Assembly: GCA_016192425.1 (NCBI GenBank) | Contig: JACPUE010000013.1 | Location: 1-36,147, forward strand | Length of the DNA: 36,147 nt | Direction of reading: 5' to 3' | Source: Burkholderiales bacterium | GTDB taxonomy: Bacteria > Pseudomonadota > Gammaproteobacteria > Burkholderiales > Burkholderiaceae_C | Part shown: one piece after another, positions 20,635 to 29,634 of the stretch | Numbering within the stretch: the first letter of the stretch is position 1 | Layout of the letters: every line of letters starts with the position of its first letter | Notes under the pieces: model-generated | Database searches by the model: none | Told to the model about the DNA's origin: nothing | The model's input: only the letters and a program-made list of their open reading frames with translations | Position numbers and translations under genes: made by a program

Positions 20635-23600
20635 ATGTCCATGGAAACTCAGCCCCCCGCATCCCGCTGGCAGTTCTGGATCGACCGGGGCGGCACCTTC
20701 ACCGACATCGTGGGGCGGCGGCCCGATGGCAGCCTGGTCACGCACAAGCTGCTGTCCGAGAACCCCGGCCACTACCGCGATGCCGCCGTGGCGGGCATGC
20801 GCCATTTGCTGGGCCTGGCGCCCGATGCCCCCATCACCGCCGCCCTGGTGGAGTGCGTGAAGATGGGCACCACCGTGGCCACCAACGCCTTGCTCGAACG
20901 CAAGGGCGAACCCACGCTGCTGGTCACCACGCGCGGCTTTCGCGATGCCCTGCGCATTGCCTACCAGAACCGCCCCCGGCTGTTCGACCGCCACATCGTG
21001 CTGCCCGAATTGCTGTACGCGCGGGTGATCGAAGCGCAGGAGCGCCTGGGCGCACGCGGTGAGGTGGTGGAGCCGCTGGACGAAGAGCACCTGAAAGAAC
21101 GTCTGTGGGCCGCCTACGACGCGGGCCTGCGCAGCGTGGCCATCGTTTTCATGCACGGCTACCGCTTCGCCCAGCACGAGCAGGCCGCGGCGCGACTGGC
21201 GCGTGCGGCAGGCTTCACGCAGGTGAGCACCTCGCATGCCACCAGCCCGCTGATGAAGTTCGTCAGCCGGGGCGATACCACCGTGGTCGATGCCTATCTC
21301 TCGCCCATCCTGCGCCGCTATGTGGAGCAGGTGGCCGCAGACATGCCAGGGGTGCGCCTGCTGTTCATGCAGTCCTCGGGTGGGCTGGCCGATGCCCATT
21401 GCTTCCAGGGCAAGGACGCCGTGCTGTCCGGCCCGGCGGGCGGTATCGTGGGCATGGCGCGCACGGCAGAGCAGGCCGGGCACGCGCGCGTCATCGGCTT
21501 TGACATGGGCGGCACCAGCACCGACGTGAGCCACTACGCGGGCGGCTTCGAGCGCGAATTCGAGACCCAGGTGGCTGGTGTGCGCATGCGCTCGCCCATG
21601 ATGGCCATCCACACCGTGGCCGCCGGGGGCGGCTCCCTGCTCGCTTTTGACGGTGCACGGCTGCGCGTGGGGCCGCACAGTGCGGGCGCCCAGCCCGGCC
21701 CGGCCTGCTACGGGCGTGGCGGCCCACTCACGGTCACCGATGCCAACCTGCTGCTGGGTAAGCTCCAGCCCGCGTACTTTCCGCAGATGTTTGGCCCCGG
21801 GGCCGACGAAGCGCTGGATGCACAGGCCGTGCAGCAGCACATGGGCGCGCTGGCAGCGCAGGCCGGCCTGTCGCCCGAGCACACGGCCCACGGCTGCATC
21901 CAGATTGCCGTGCAGCAGATGGCGGGCGCCATCCAGAAGGTCAGCGTGGCCCGTGGCTACGACATCACGCGCTACACCCTGCAGTGCTTTGGCGGCGCGG
22001 GCGGCCAGCATGCCTGCCTGGTGGCCGACGCACTGGGCATGTCGCAGGTGCTGGTGCACCCCTTGGCGGGCGTGCTCTCGGCCTACGGCATGGGCCTGGC
22101 GGACCAAAGCCTGCTGCGCGAACAGGCCGTGGAACTGCCGCTGGCGGCACAGTCCTTGCCCGCCGTGCATGCGGCGCTGCAGGCCCTGGCCGACGCCGCG
22201 CAGGCCGAACTGGCCCAGCAGCAAGGCGGGCAGGGCGCCGTGCACGTGCTGCGCCGCGTGCATGTGCGCTACGAGGGCTCGGACACCGCGCTGGTCGTCG
22301 ATGCCCCGGCCGACCTGCTGCGCGATGGCGCCGCAGCCGTGGCCGCAGTCCACGCCGCCTTCGAAGCGGCCTACCGCCAGCGCTACGCCTTTTTGATGCA
22401 GCACCGCAGTTTGGTGGTGGAAGCCGTGTCGGTCGAGGCCGTGAGCCCTGGCGAGCGCCCCGCGCAAGCCCCTGCGGCGCTGCATCCGCCGCGCCAGGCG
22501 CCGCAGCGCGCCACGGTGCGCATGTTCACCACCGGCACCGACGGCCAGCCTGCATGGCAAGCCGCCGCCCTGTACCAGCGCGACAACTTGCGCCCCGGCG
22601 ATGCGCTGGACGGCCCGGCCATCGTGGCCGAACGCAACGCCACCACGGTGGTGGAGCCCGGCTGGCAGGCCCGCGTGACGGAACTGAACCACCTGCTGCT
22701 GCAGCGCCGCGTACCGCGCCCCGCCCGGCAGGCTGCAGGCACCCACGCCGACCCGGTGCTGCTGGAGGTCTTCAACCACCGCTTCATGAACATTGCCGAG
22801 CAAATGGGCCTGCAACTGCAGAACACGGCGCACTCGGTCAACATCAAGGAGCGGCTGGACTTCAGCTGCGCCCTGTTCGACGCGCAGGGCCGACTCATCG
22901 CCAACGCGCCCCACATGCCCGTGCACCTGGGCAGCATGGGCGAAAGCATCCAGACCGTGATGGCGCGCAACGCTGGCTGCATGCGGCCAGGCGATGTGTA
23001 CGTGCTCAACGACCCCTACCAGGGCGGCACGCACCTGCCCGACATCACGGTGATCACGCCGGTGTATCTGGACGAGGGAGACGCGGGCGCCCCCCACTTC
23101 TATGTCGGCAGCCGTGGCCACCACGCCGACGTGGGCGGCACCACGCCGGGCTCCATGCCGCCGTTCTCCAGGCATATCGACGAGGAGGGCGTGCGCATCG
23201 ACAACTTCCGCCTGGTCGAAGGCGGTGTGCTGCGCGATGCAGAGATGCTGGCCCTGCTGAAATCCGGCCCCCACCCCAGCCGCAACCCGCAACAGAACCT
23301 GGCCGACCTGCGCGCCCAGATCGCTGCCAACGAGAAAGGCGCCCAGGAACTGCGCCGCATGGTGCAGGAGTTCGGCCTGGCCACCGTGCAGGCCTACATG
23401 TGCCATGTGCAGGACAATGCCGAGGAAGCCGTGCGCCGCGCCATCGCACGCCTGGCGGCGCGTGTGCGCGACGGCCGCTTTGATCTGGAGATGGACAACG
23501 GCGCGCGCATCAGCGTGGCCGTGCGCCTGCACCCCGAAGACCGCAGTGCCGACATCGACTTTGCCGGCACCAGTGCGCAGCAGGACGACAACAACTTCAA

Positions 23601-24327
23601 CGCACCGCGCGCCGTGTGCATGGCGGCGGTGCTGTACGTGTTCCGCTGTCTGGTGGACGACGACATCCCGCTCAACGCGGGCTGCCTCCAGCCGCTGCGC
23701 GTGCACATCCCCGAAGGCTCGCTGCTCAACCCGCGCCACCCGGCGGCTGTGGTGGCGGGCAATGTGGAGACCTCCACCGCCGTCACCAATGCACTGTTCG
23801 GTGCCCTGGGCGTGATGGCGGGCAGCCAGCCCACCATGAACAACTTCACCTTCGGCAACGAGCGCTACCAGTACTACGAAACCATCGCCGGCGGCAGCGG
23901 TGCCGGGGGCGAGTTCGACGCGCAGGGCGCGCTGGTGGGCGGCTTTGCCGGAACCAGCGTGGTGCAGACGCACATGACCAACTCGCGCCTGACCGACCCC
24001 GAGGTGCTGGAGTGGCGCTTTCCGGTGCGGCTGGAAAGCTACGCGCTGCGCCAGGCATCGGGCGGGGCAGGGCGCTGGCGCGGGGGCGACGGCGGCGTGC
24101 GCCGCATCCGTTTTCTGGAGCCGATGACGGCCAGCATTTTGTCCAACGGCCGCCGCGAGGGGGGCTTTGGCATGGCCGGGGGCCGCAGCGGCCAGCCGGG
24201 CATCAACCGCGTGCTGCGTGCCGATGGCTCGGTGCAGAAGCTGGGCCACATTGCCCAGGTGGAGATGGGCGCAGGCGATGTGTTCGAGATCCACACCCCC
24301 GGTGGCGGCGGGTTCGGCAGCACCTGA
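20635..24327 (+). CDS. oplAH: 5-Oxoprolinase (fused HyuA-HyuB hydantoinase/oxoprolinase)
   Basis: A 1230-residue ATP-dependent hydrolase opening 5-oxo-L-proline to glutamate. The HyuA half (about 12-690) contains the ATP-binding DRGGTFTD (17-24), [27 protein letters not shown] and the hinge sequences [13 protein letters not shown]. The HyuB half (about 705-1225) begins [17 protein letters not shown] and has [30 protein letters not shown] and the glycine-rich end GGRSGQPG. The fused form and length fit eukaryotic and bacterial OPLAH; in many bacteria the halves are separate genes. A related hydantoinase or acetone carboxylase-like activity cannot be excluded. ATG 20635 (or 20641) has no Shine-Dalgarno; a hairpin repeat abuts it. 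Confidence 0.9.
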   Translation: MSMETQPPASRWQFWIDRGGTFTDIVGRRPDGSLVTHKLLSENPGHYRDAAVAGMRHLLGLAPDAPITAALVECVKMGTTVATNALLERKGEPTLLVTTRGFRDALRIAYQNRPRLFDRHIVLPELLYARVIEAQERLGARGEVVEPLDEEHLKERLWAAYDAGLRSVAIVFMHGYRFAQHEQAAARLARAAGFTQVSTSHATSPLMKFVSRGDTTVVDAYLSPILRRYVEQVAADMPGVRLLFMQSSGGLADAHCFQGKDAVLSGPAGGIVGMARTAEQAGHARVIGFDMGGTSTDVSHYAGGFEREFETQVAGVRMRSPMMAIHTVAAGGGSLLAFDGARLRVGPHSAGAQPGPACYGRGGPLTVTDANLLLGKLQPAYFPQMFGPGADEALDAQAVQQHMGALAAQAGLSPEHTAHGCIQIAVQQMAGAIQKVSVARGYDITRYTLQCFGGAGGQHACLVADALGMSQVLVHPLAGVLSAYGMGLADQSLLREQAVELPLAAQSLPAVHAALQALADAAQAELAQQQGGQGAVHVLRRVHVRYEGSDTALVVDAPADLLRDGAAAVAAVHAAFEAAYRQRYAFLMQHRSLVVEAVSVEAVSPGERPAQAPAALHPPRQAPQRATVRMFTTGTDGQPAWQAAALYQRDNLRPGDALDGPAIVAERNATTVVEPGWQARVTELNHLLLQRRVPRPARQAAGTHADPVLLEVFNHRFMNIAEQMGLQLQNTAHSVNIKERLDFSCALFDAQGRLIANAPHMPVHLGSMGESIQTVMARNAGCMRPGDVYVLNDPYQGGTHLPDITVITPVYLDEGDAGAPHFYVGSRGHHADVGGTTPGSMPPFSRHIDEEGVRIDNFRLVEGGVLRDAEMLALLKSGPHPSRNPQQNLADLRAQIAANEKGAQELRRMVQEFGLATVQAYMCHVQDNAEEAVRRAIARLAARVRDGRFDLEMDNGARISVAVRLHPEDRSADIDFAGTSAQQDDNNFNAPRAVCMAAVLYVFRCLVDDDIPLNAGCLQPLRVHIPEGSLLNPRHPAAVVAGNVETSTAVTNALFGALGVMAGSQPTMNNFTFGNERYQYYETIAGGSGAGGEFDAQGALVGGFAGTSVVQTHMTNSRLTDPEVLEWRFPVRLESYALRQASGGAGRWRGGDGGVRRIRFLEPMTASILSNGRREGGFGMAGGRSGQPGINRVLRADGSVQKLGHIAQVEMGAGDVFEIHTPGGGGFGST

Positions 24328-24362
24328 AGCAGTGGTGCTGGTGAACGGTTTATATAAAGAAT

Positions 24363-24415
24363 TAGCTTCTATCGCTTGCCAAATAAGCGCTAGCAGCTAT
24401 CAAAAATATAGCAAA
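24363..24415 (+). repeat. Hairpin-repeat element, copy D (best-formed copy)
   Basis: TAGCTTCTATCGCTT (24363-24377) pairs with AAGCGCTAGCAGCTA (24385-24399) in 13 of 15 positions around a 7-base loop. It is followed by TCAAAAATATAGCAAAC. It lies between the convergent oxoprolinase and ComEA-like genes, where the hairpin might help end transcription, although no T run follows on either strand. Confidence 0.75.
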
Positions 24416-24425
24416 CGCCGGTGGG

Positions 24426-24785
24426 TTACTGCGCTGCGCTGGCCGAAGCCGCCGGTGGTTGCGCGCCCTGGGCAGGTGCAGGCTCCTGGGCCTTGCGCTG
24501 CTTGCGTGGGGACTTGGCCTTCTTGAAGCTGTGGCCGTTGACGCGCAGGCCCTCGGCCGAGAGCCTGGCCGCGCTGCCTTCGCCCACGCCCCGCACACGC
24601 TCGATCAGGTCGGCCCAGTCCTTGAACGGGGCCTTCTGGCGTTCTTGCAGGATGCGGGCCGACATGGCCGGGCCGATGCCCTTGATGCCGTCGAGTTCGG
24701 CCTCGCTGGCCTGGTTCACATCGACAGCGGCATAGGCCAGCGCGGCGCAGCACAGGGACAGCAGCACGAGGAGTTTTTTCAGCAT
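24426..24785 (-). CDS. ComEA-like helix-hairpin-helix DNA-binding protein
   Basis: A 119-residue exported protein with a signal peptide (about 1-20, ALAYA-AVDVN). A helix-hairpin-helix pair follows (about 22-85), starting VDVNQASEAELDGIKGIGP and continuing with FKDWADLIERVRGVGEGSA, the ComEA DNA-binding fold that pulls transforming DNA into the periplasm. An unusual C-terminal extension is first basic (HSFKKAKSPRKQRKAQ), then Ala/Pro/Gln-rich. ATG 24785 has AGGA 6 bases upstream. No other competence gene is near; it follows the nirV gene by 92 bases in the same direction. Confidence 0.85.
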   Translation of the reverse strand: MLKKLLVLLSLCCAALAYAAVDVNQASEAELDGIKGIGPAMSARILQERQKAPFKDWADLIERVRGVGEGSAARLSAEGLRVNGHSFKKAKSPRKQRKAQEPAPAQGAQPPAASASAAQ

Positions 24786-24877
24786 GGTTTTCCTTTCGAT
24801 ATCGGGTGGTGGTTTCCGACCGCATTGTTGATGAAAACCGCGCCGGTTCAGAGGGCCAAGGGCACGCGGGCCAGGGC

Positions 24878-25612
24878 TCAAGGGCTGGGAAGTGGCAGAT
24901 CCGTGACGAGCCGCATCCCCAGATGTGCTGGCGGAGCGCCAGCCGCGCAGCCGCCGTTGGCCGGATCACCCACCATGAAGGGGATGACTGCTTCGTGCTC
25001 TCCCATGACGTAGAAGGCAGCGCATTGGTCAGGGTTTTCGTTGTTGTTGTAACAGTCGGAAGTCCACTCCCATACGCTGCCATTGAGATCCGCCACCCCC
25101 TCGCGCGTGGTGGCGAAGCTGCCGCTGGTGCGCAGGCTGCGGGGCGGGGCGTCTCCCATCAAATAGGTGGAGGCCCAGGTCAAGGAAGGGTCGGTGAAGA
25201 TCGGGTCTGGCTTGGGCGGCAGAACTTCCAAGGCCATGGTTCGCCACTCGGTCTTGCTCGGCAGGCGGAAGGGATGCCCGGTTTTGGCGTTGATCCAGGC
25301 CAGGTACTGGCTGACGTCCCTGAAGCTCAAGCCTGTGGCAGGCGTCGAGTCGGCCGGTTCGCCTGCGCCGAGCGTGATGGCCAGCGCGCATGCACCGTCC
25401 CTATGGCAGCGCATCCACTGGTCTACGGTGACTTCGTATTTCTGCACATAGATCTTTTTTCCGTCCTGGAGCACAACGGCTTTTTCTGCCATCAAGGGTG
25501 CATAGGCCAGATCGGGGCCGCTGCGCCAAGCGGCAATGCCGCCCAGCACGATGGCCGCAGCCGCAACCGCGATGCCCAGGGCTTTCGGTGCAAGGGTTTG
25601 GACTGCGGTCAC
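24878..25612 (-). CDS. nirV: NirV-like accessory protein (formylglycine-generating-enzyme fold)
   Basis: A 244-residue protein with an N-terminal membrane or signal segment (about 11-30) and a sulfatase-modifying-factor/FGE-type domain: KYEVTVDQWMRC, FRLPSKTEWRTMAL and GVADLNGSVWEWTSDCYNN. Such genes directly downstream of nirK are called nirV and are thought to assist nitrite reductase, though their exact job is unsettled. The catalytic cysteine pair of true FGE is not apparent near the C-terminus (only GGCAAG), so oxidase activity is doubtful. Start GTG at 25612, with GAGGGTT upstream; it begins 10 bases after the nirK stop. Confidence 0.8.
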   Translation of the reverse strand: MTAVQTLAPKALGIAVAAAAIVLGGIAAWRSGPDLAYAPLMAEKAVVLQDGKKIYVQKYEVTVDQWMRCHRDGACALAITLGAGEPADSTPATGLSFRDVSQYLAWINAKTGHPFRLPSKTEWRTMALEVLPPKPDPIFTDPSLTWASTYLMGDAPPRSLRTSGSFATTREGVADLNGSVWEWTSDCYNNNENPDQCAAFYVMGEHEAVIPFMVGDPANGGCAAGAPPAHLGMRLVTDLPLPSP

Positions 25613-25622
25613 GCGGCAACCC

Positions 25623-26840
25623 TCAACCCTTGAAGGGGCGGGGCGCCACCACCTGTTCCATCAGGTTGTTGTCCCACTGGCCCTCCACCACGAAGTGGGC
25701 TGTTGCACCCAGCAAAGCGGCCTCGATGAGGTTGTGGTTCACATAGGCATAGACGCCAGGCTGGCGGAAGGTGTAGAGCGCGGCACCCGCGCTGCCGCCA
25801 CGGATGAACCAGGTCTCCATGTTGGTGAAGGGCGCGTCGCCAAACTTGCCGGTTTCCCAGGCGTAGTCGGCGTGGCCGCCGATCAGGTGCGGACGGGAAT
25901 CGCGGTTGGCCTGGTTGTGGATCATCAGCACCGTTTGCCCCACCTTCGCCTTGAGGGCGTTCTTGCCTGTCAGTGCGCCAACGGAGCCATTGAAAACCGA
26001 GTGTGTCGGTGTCAGGGTGCGCATGGCTTCCATCGAATCGGCGTAGTCTTCGCCTGCCTTGGCATAGGACTTGTACTTGCCGTTCTTGTCCTTGGGAAGG
26101 TAGAAGTCCTGTTCGCCGAAATAGGCAATGCTGTCGTAGCGCAAGGGCTTGCCCTTGCCATCGGTCAGGCCCTTGCGCGGGAGGATCAGCACCGCACCGT
26201 TCATGCCATGGCAGACATGGTAGGGAATCATCTCGCCGCCGGGTGCGCAGTGGTAGGTGAACACACCGGCCTTATTGGCTTTCCAGCGCAGCACCACTTC
26301 TTCGCCGGGATAAACGTGCGTCAAGCCTCCGCCGCCCAGCGCGCCAGTGGAGGCGTGGAAGTCGATGTTGTGCTCCATGATGCTGCTGCTGGGGTTGCGC
26401 AGCGTCAGCTCGATCATGTCGCCTTCATGGGCAACGATCAGCGGTCCTGGAACGGAACCGTTGTAGGTCAGCGCCCAGATCTGGGCGCCAGTGCTTTCAT
26501 CTACCGTCAGCAGCACCTCCTTGGTTTCCATGAGGACTTCGACGATCTTGGGGCCGCCCTTGGCAACCTGGTCGTGCTTTGGCGCAAACGGGGGGGTGAC
26601 CAGGGTCTGCTTCACACGCGTGTAGCCCGACAGGTTGGCCGGTTTTGCATTGGATGCGGGCTTCACCTTTTCAGTGTCTTCGTGCGCAGGCGCCGCTGCA
26701 GGCGCGCTGGCCGTGGCAGGGTTGGAGATGGCAGCGTTGGGAACAGCGCTGACGATTGCCGCAGCGCTGGCCAGCATGGATCCGCGCAGGACATTGCGGC
26801 GGCTGGAGTTTTCCAGCCCGGAGTTCATTTCTTCATTCAT
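25623..26840 (-). CDS. nirK: Copper-containing nitrite reductase NirK
   Basis: A 405-residue periplasmic enzyme reducing nitrite to nitric oxide. A Tat signal ([15 protein letters not shown]) starts the protein, followed by a long Ala/Pro/Lys-rich linker (about 35-70) absent from the short enzymes I recall. Two cupredoxin domains follow. Type 1 copper ligands: H157, C198, H208, M213; type 2 copper ligands: H162, H197, H369. The active-site D160 ([11 protein letters not shown]) and H280 (TPTHSVFNG) are present. The [11 protein letters not shown] loop has one residue more than the CAPxGMVPWH of Alcaligenes/Achromobacter enzymes. There is no fused cytochrome or extra cupredoxin. ATG 26840 was chosen because it precedes the Tat motif. 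It lies between paz (upstream) and nirV. Confidence 0.95.
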   Translation of the reverse strand: MNEEMNSGLENSSRRNVLRGSMLASAAAIVSAVPNAAISNPATASAPAAAPAHEDTEKVKPASNAKPANLSGYTRVKQTLVTPPFAPKHDQVAKGGPKIVEVLMETKEVLLTVDESTGAQIWALTYNGSVPGPLIVAHEGDMIELTLRNPSSSIMEHNIDFHASTGALGGGGLTHVYPGEEVVLRWKANKAGVFTYHCAPGGEMIPYHVCHGMNGAVLILPRKGLTDGKGKPLRYDSIAYFGEQDFYLPKDKNGKYKSYAKAGEDYADSMEAMRTLTPTHSVFNGSVGALTGKNALKAKVGQTVLMIHNQANRDSRPHLIGGHADYAWETGKFGDAPFTNMETWFIRGGSAGAALYTFRQPGVYAYVNHNLIEAALLGATAHFVVEGQWDNNLMEQVVAPRPFKG

Positions 26841-27035
26841 GGCATTGGTCTCTTCAAAAAAGGCGAATGGGCAAGGGCTTCCCTGCGGCCTGCGCATGGG
26901 ACATGGGTCGGCGGAAACACCTGCTGGCTAGGCAATATGGCTGCTCGGATTGGCGATCAGCCCGTTGACGAGCGGCTTGCAGCGAGTACAGCGCGGCGCG
27001 GTGCCTGGAGCGTTGCCCGGGAGGTTGGGAGGGAC

Positions 27036-27464
27036 TTACTTGAGCTTGGCGATCTGGGCCTGAAAGCGGGCCTTTGCCTGGGGCGGAATACGCCCGCTCA
27101 AAAAGCTGTCTGCATTGGGAGCAGCCTTGCCTACCTTGATGGTGGCAACCATGCCCATGGCGAAGTGCGGCAGGCACTTGATGCCGTACAGCCCTTCTTT
27201 CTTGAAGGTGACTTCGATGTCCTGGTTCATTTTCCCGGCGAAACTTTCTGCCCCCTCTGGGTGCATGCCGGCGATCAGTTCTGCGTTGTGCAGCTTGTCC
27301 ATGGCGACGAACTTCACGGTGTCGCCAGGGGCAATTTTCAGTGCAGAGGGTTCGAAGACCATGGCCCCGTCTTCACCCTTGTCGAGCATTTTGACTTCGT
27401 GCGTTGCTGCATGCACAACACCCGCCGCCAATAGCAGTGCGATCGCAATACTGCGATGGATCAT
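27036..27464 (-). CDS. paz: Pseudoazurin, electron donor to nitrite reductase
   Basis: A 142-residue blue copper protein with a signal peptide (about 1-20). Copper ligands are H59 (KLHNAELI) and C97, H100, M105 in CLPHFAMGM, the pseudoazurin signature. Pseudoazurin carries single electrons in the periplasm to NirK, and the nirK gene follows after 195 bases in the same direction. ATG 27464 has AAGGA 8 bases upstream; a TTG two codons earlier is less likely. Gene names for pseudoazurin vary (paz, bcp). Confidence 0.93.
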   Translation of the reverse strand: MIHRSIAIALLLAAGVVHAATHEVKMLDKGEDGAMVFEPSALKIAPGDTVKFVAMDKLHNAELIAGMHPEGAESFAGKMNQDIEVTFKKEGLYGIKCLPHFAMGMVATIKVGKAAPNADSFLSGRIPPQAKARFQAQIAKLK

Positions 27465-27531
27465 TATCAATTTCCTTTCTTGGTAAGCATTTGCATTTAG
27501 ATTCGCATTTGCAACAAGAATTTTATGAGGG

Positions 27532-27544
27532 TTGATGGGATCAG
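27532..27544. promoter_or_regulatory. FNR/DNR-like near-palindrome upstream of the pseudoazurin gene
   Basis: TTGATGGGATCAG carries TTGAT and ATCAG half-sites, close to the TTGAT-N4-ATCAA box of FNR/DNR regulators but with a 3-base spacer. It lies about 70 bases upstream of the pseudoazurin ATG. The wrong spacing and lack of a well-placed -10 make it weak. The same 248-base gap also has a repeated GCATTTGCA (27488-27514 region) that I cannot explain. Confidence 0.25.
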
Positions 27545-27712
27545 CAGATGACGTGAGTCAACGTTCAGCCCGCGTTCAGCAGCCGATGGGAGCACGTCCA
27601 GGCGGGCGGAAAGTCAATGGCATCCAGGCCATTGCCCAGATTTCCTGTCGGACAAAAGGAACCGTTCCCGGCGTGCAGTGCAGGTGTCGCCGCTGCCGGC
27701 AGGCAGGTGCGG

Positions 27713-28873
27713 CTAGAGTTCTTCGATGCGCCGGGCCGGGTAGCTGTCCCAGGACTGGCAGCCTGGGCATTGCCAGAAGTGCTGGCGTGCCTCGAAGCCG
27801 CAGGCCGCGCAGCGGTAGCGCGTGAGGGGCAGGGTGGCGTGGTCCAGCGCGCGTTGCACGGCGCGGTGGTGTTCTTCGTGTTCCAGCCGCTCGCCTGCCA
27901 GCCATTTGGCGGCGGCCACGAGAGAAGGTTCGGCCTGCAGGTGGCGCAGGTACCAGTCGCGCCCGGCCTGTGCGTTGGGGGCGGCTTGCGTGCCCTGGCT
28001 GAGGCTGACGATGGCGTCAAGCACGTCCAGCGAGGGTGCCTGGGCGTAGTGCTGCTCCAGCAGCGTGAGGGCCTGGTCCACCTTGCCGCAGCGGCGCGCG
28101 GCATCGGCCCACAGCGCAGCGGCCAGGGGCAGGGCCATGGGGGCCTCGCTGGCCAGTGTGCGCAGCGTGGCAAAGGCGGCGTCGCACCGGCCTTGCTGCA
28201 TGTGCAGGCGCGCCTGCTCCACGCGCGGGCGGGCGGCCTGGGGGGCAATGGCCTGGGCCTGGGCCAGCAGGTCCAGGGCAGCGGCAGCGTCCTGCCGGGC
28301 CAGCTGCTCGCTGGCCTGCTCGCACAGGTAATGGGCCTGGCGCGCACTGAAGTCGCCCTGGCTGCCGTGCATCTTGCGCGCCATGGCGGCGGCTTGCGGC
28401 CAGTCGCGGGAGCGCTCGTAGATGGCCAGCAGGGCCAGGCGTGCGGGCTGCTCGAAGTCGGTGCCTTCCAGCCGCGCCAGGGCTTGTTCGGCGCGGTCGA
28501 GCAGGCCCGCCTTGAGGAAGTCCAGCGCCAGCGCGTGCTGGGCGCGGTCGCGGTCCTTGGGACTGAGGTCGCCGCGCTGCAGCAGGTGTTCGTGCACGCG
28601 CACGGCACGGTCGTACTCGCCCCGGCGGCGGAACAGGTTGCCCAGGGCAAAGTGCAGTTCGGAGGTGTCGGGGTCGTTCTGCACGGCCTCGATGAAGGCG
28701 TCGATGGCCTGGTCCTGCTGCTCGTTGAGCAGGAAGTTCAGCCCCTTGAAGTAGGCCTTGGGTACGCTGCGGTTTTCGGCGCGCAGCTGGCGCAGGTCGA
28801 TGCGCGATGCGGCCCAGCCCAGCACAAAGGCCACGGGCAGGCCCAGCAAGAGCCAGACGTAGTCAGATTCCAT
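27713..28873 (-). CDS. lapB: Lipopolysaccharide assembly protein LapB (YciM)
   Basis: A 386-residue inner-membrane protein: N-terminal membrane anchor (about 5-22), about nine TPR repeats on the cytoplasmic side (about 35-345; for example LGNLFRRRGEYDRAVRVHEH) and a C-terminal rubredoxin-like metal knuckle (C355-AAC358-G ... C369-PGC372). LapB brings LpxC to FtsH for degradation and so limits LPS synthesis. Its start overlaps lapA by 11 bases; the two are translationally coupled at the end of the rpsA-ihfB cluster. Confidence 0.93.
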   Translation of the reverse strand: MESDYVWLLLGLPVAFVLGWAASRIDLRQLRAENRSVPKAYFKGLNFLLNEQQDQAIDAFIEAVQNDPDTSELHFALGNLFRRRGEYDRAVRVHEHLLQRGDLSPKDRDRAQHALALDFLKAGLLDRAEQALARLEGTDFEQPARLALLAIYERSRDWPQAAAMARKMHGSQGDFSARQAHYLCEQASEQLARQDAAAALDLLAQAQAIAPQAARPRVEQARLHMQQGRCDAAFATLRTLASEAPMALPLAAALWADAARRCGKVDQALTLLEQHYAQAPSLDVLDAIVSLSQGTQAAPNAQAGRDWYLRHLQAEPSLVAAAKWLAGERLEHEEHHRAVQRALDHATLPLTRYRCAACGFEARQHFWQCPGCQSWDSYPARRIEEL

Positions 28874-29174
28874 GGGGCGGTGTGCTGTCGTTGGTGGGGG
28901 CGGGCTGGGGGGGCGTCGGGGGCTGGCGCTCGCGCAGGTTCAGCTGCTCCTGCGCCTGGCGGGCAGCGGCGCGGTGTTTCCACCAGCGCGGCACCATGCC
29001 CAGCACGCCGGCTGTCAGTCCGGTGGCAAAAGCGGCCAGCACCACCAGCACCAGGGGCGCGTGCCACTGCGTGCCAAAGAAGAAGTGCACGGTGGCGTCC
29101 TGCTGGTTGTTGAGGGCGAAGGCAAACAGGGTGAAAAAAATGGCTGCCTTGAGCAGCCACAGCAAGTATTTCAT
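28863..29174 (-). CDS. lapA: Lipopolysaccharide assembly protein LapA-domain protein
   Basis: A 103-residue small membrane protein with two hydrophobic helices (about 5-20 and 38-60) around the conserved FALNNQQDATVHFFFG, then a basic/coiled part and a Pro-rich end. It belongs to the LapA (YciS, DUF1049) family, partner of LapB. The ATG at 29174 has GGGGGAG 6 bases ahead; a much longer open frame upstream is only the shadow of ihfB. Its stop overlaps the lapB start. Confidence 0.88.
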   Translation of the reverse strand: MKYLLWLLKAAIFFTLFAFALNNQQDATVHFFFGTQWHAPLVLVVLAAFATGLTAGVLGMVPRWWKHRAAARQAQEQLNLRERQPPTPPQPAPTNDSTPPHGI

Positions 29175-29202
29175 GGATCTCCCCCGTGGCGGTGTAAAAA
29201 CC

Positions 29203-29523
29203 TCAGCGCGGTGCGCTTGCAGGCCCGTTTTCCAGTTCCGTGGTGCGCTGGTCCACGGCCTCGCGCAGGGCCTTGCCGGGCTTGAAGTGGGGCACACGTG
29301 TGGCCGGAATGGCCACGGATTCACCGCTGCGCGGGTTGCGCCCCATGCGCGGCGGGCGGTGGCTGACCGAGAAGCTGCCAAAGCCCCGCACTTCGATGCG
29401 GTGGCCTTGCACCATGGCCTGGCCGATGGCGTCGAGCAAGATCTTGACGGCGTATTCCGCGTCGCGCTGCGTGAGGTGGCTGAACCGTGCGGCAAGGGCT
29501 TCAACGAGGTCGGATCGGGTCAT
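29203..29523 (-). CDS. ihfB: Integration host factor subunit beta
   Basis: A 106-residue HU/IHF-type DNA-bending protein: [14 protein letters not shown] at the start, then [24 protein letters not shown] and the beta-arm stretch [22 protein letters not shown], whose proline intercalates DNA. With IhfA it forms IHF, used in recombination, replication and promoter control. The tail beyond about residue 95 is longer than in E. coli. No Shine-Dalgarno is visible. A strong terminator-like hairpin ends only about 20 bases before its ATG, so expression needs readthrough or another start. Confidence 0.93.
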   Translation of the reverse strand: MTRSDLVEALAARFSHLTQRDAEYAVKILLDAIGQAMVQGHRIEVRGFGSFSVSHRPPRMGRNPRSGESVAIPATRVPHFKPGKALREAVDQRTTELENGPASAPR

Positions 29524-29543
29524 GGGACGAAGAAAAAGGCAAG

Positions 29544-29579
29544 AAAAAGCCGGGAGGGCACATTGTGCACCTACCCGGC
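29544..29579 (-). terminator. Intrinsic terminator between rpsA and ihfB
   Basis: GCCGGG-AGG-GCAC (29549-29561) pairs with GTGC-CCT-CCCGGC (29565-29579, with two single bulged A) around a 3-base loop: 13 bp. On the minus strand a T run (29548-29544, then CTT) follows. It therefore works for leftward transcription from rpsA and lies just before ihfB. Confidence 0.7.
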
Positions 29580-29602
29580 CCGTGATGGAACAAGGGGCTT
29601 GG

Positions 29603-29627
29603 GGCGACGCTGAACTTCGGCGTCGCC
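29603..29627 (-). other. Second stem-loop just after the rpsA stop
   Basis: GGCGACGC (29603-29610) and GCGTCGCC (29620-29627) make a perfect 8-bp stem with a 9-base loop, 7 bases after the rpsA stop codon. There is no T run after it, so it is more likely a 3' stabiliser or helper to the terminator at 29544-29579. Confidence 0.5.
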
Positions 29628-29634
29628 TTGTGCC

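Noticed and set aside
20614-24294. 1226-codon open frame antisense to the oxoprolinase gene
   Set aside because: Its protein is His/Ala/Gly-rich without domains, and it mirrors a long GC-rich gene whose codon bias leaves the opposite frame open. The plus-strand product is a clear enzyme.
27488-27514. Fur box upstream of the pseudoazurin gene
   Set aside because: GCAAATGCGAAT resembles half of a Fur site, but the second half is not its inverse; it reads better as a direct repeat of unknown meaning.
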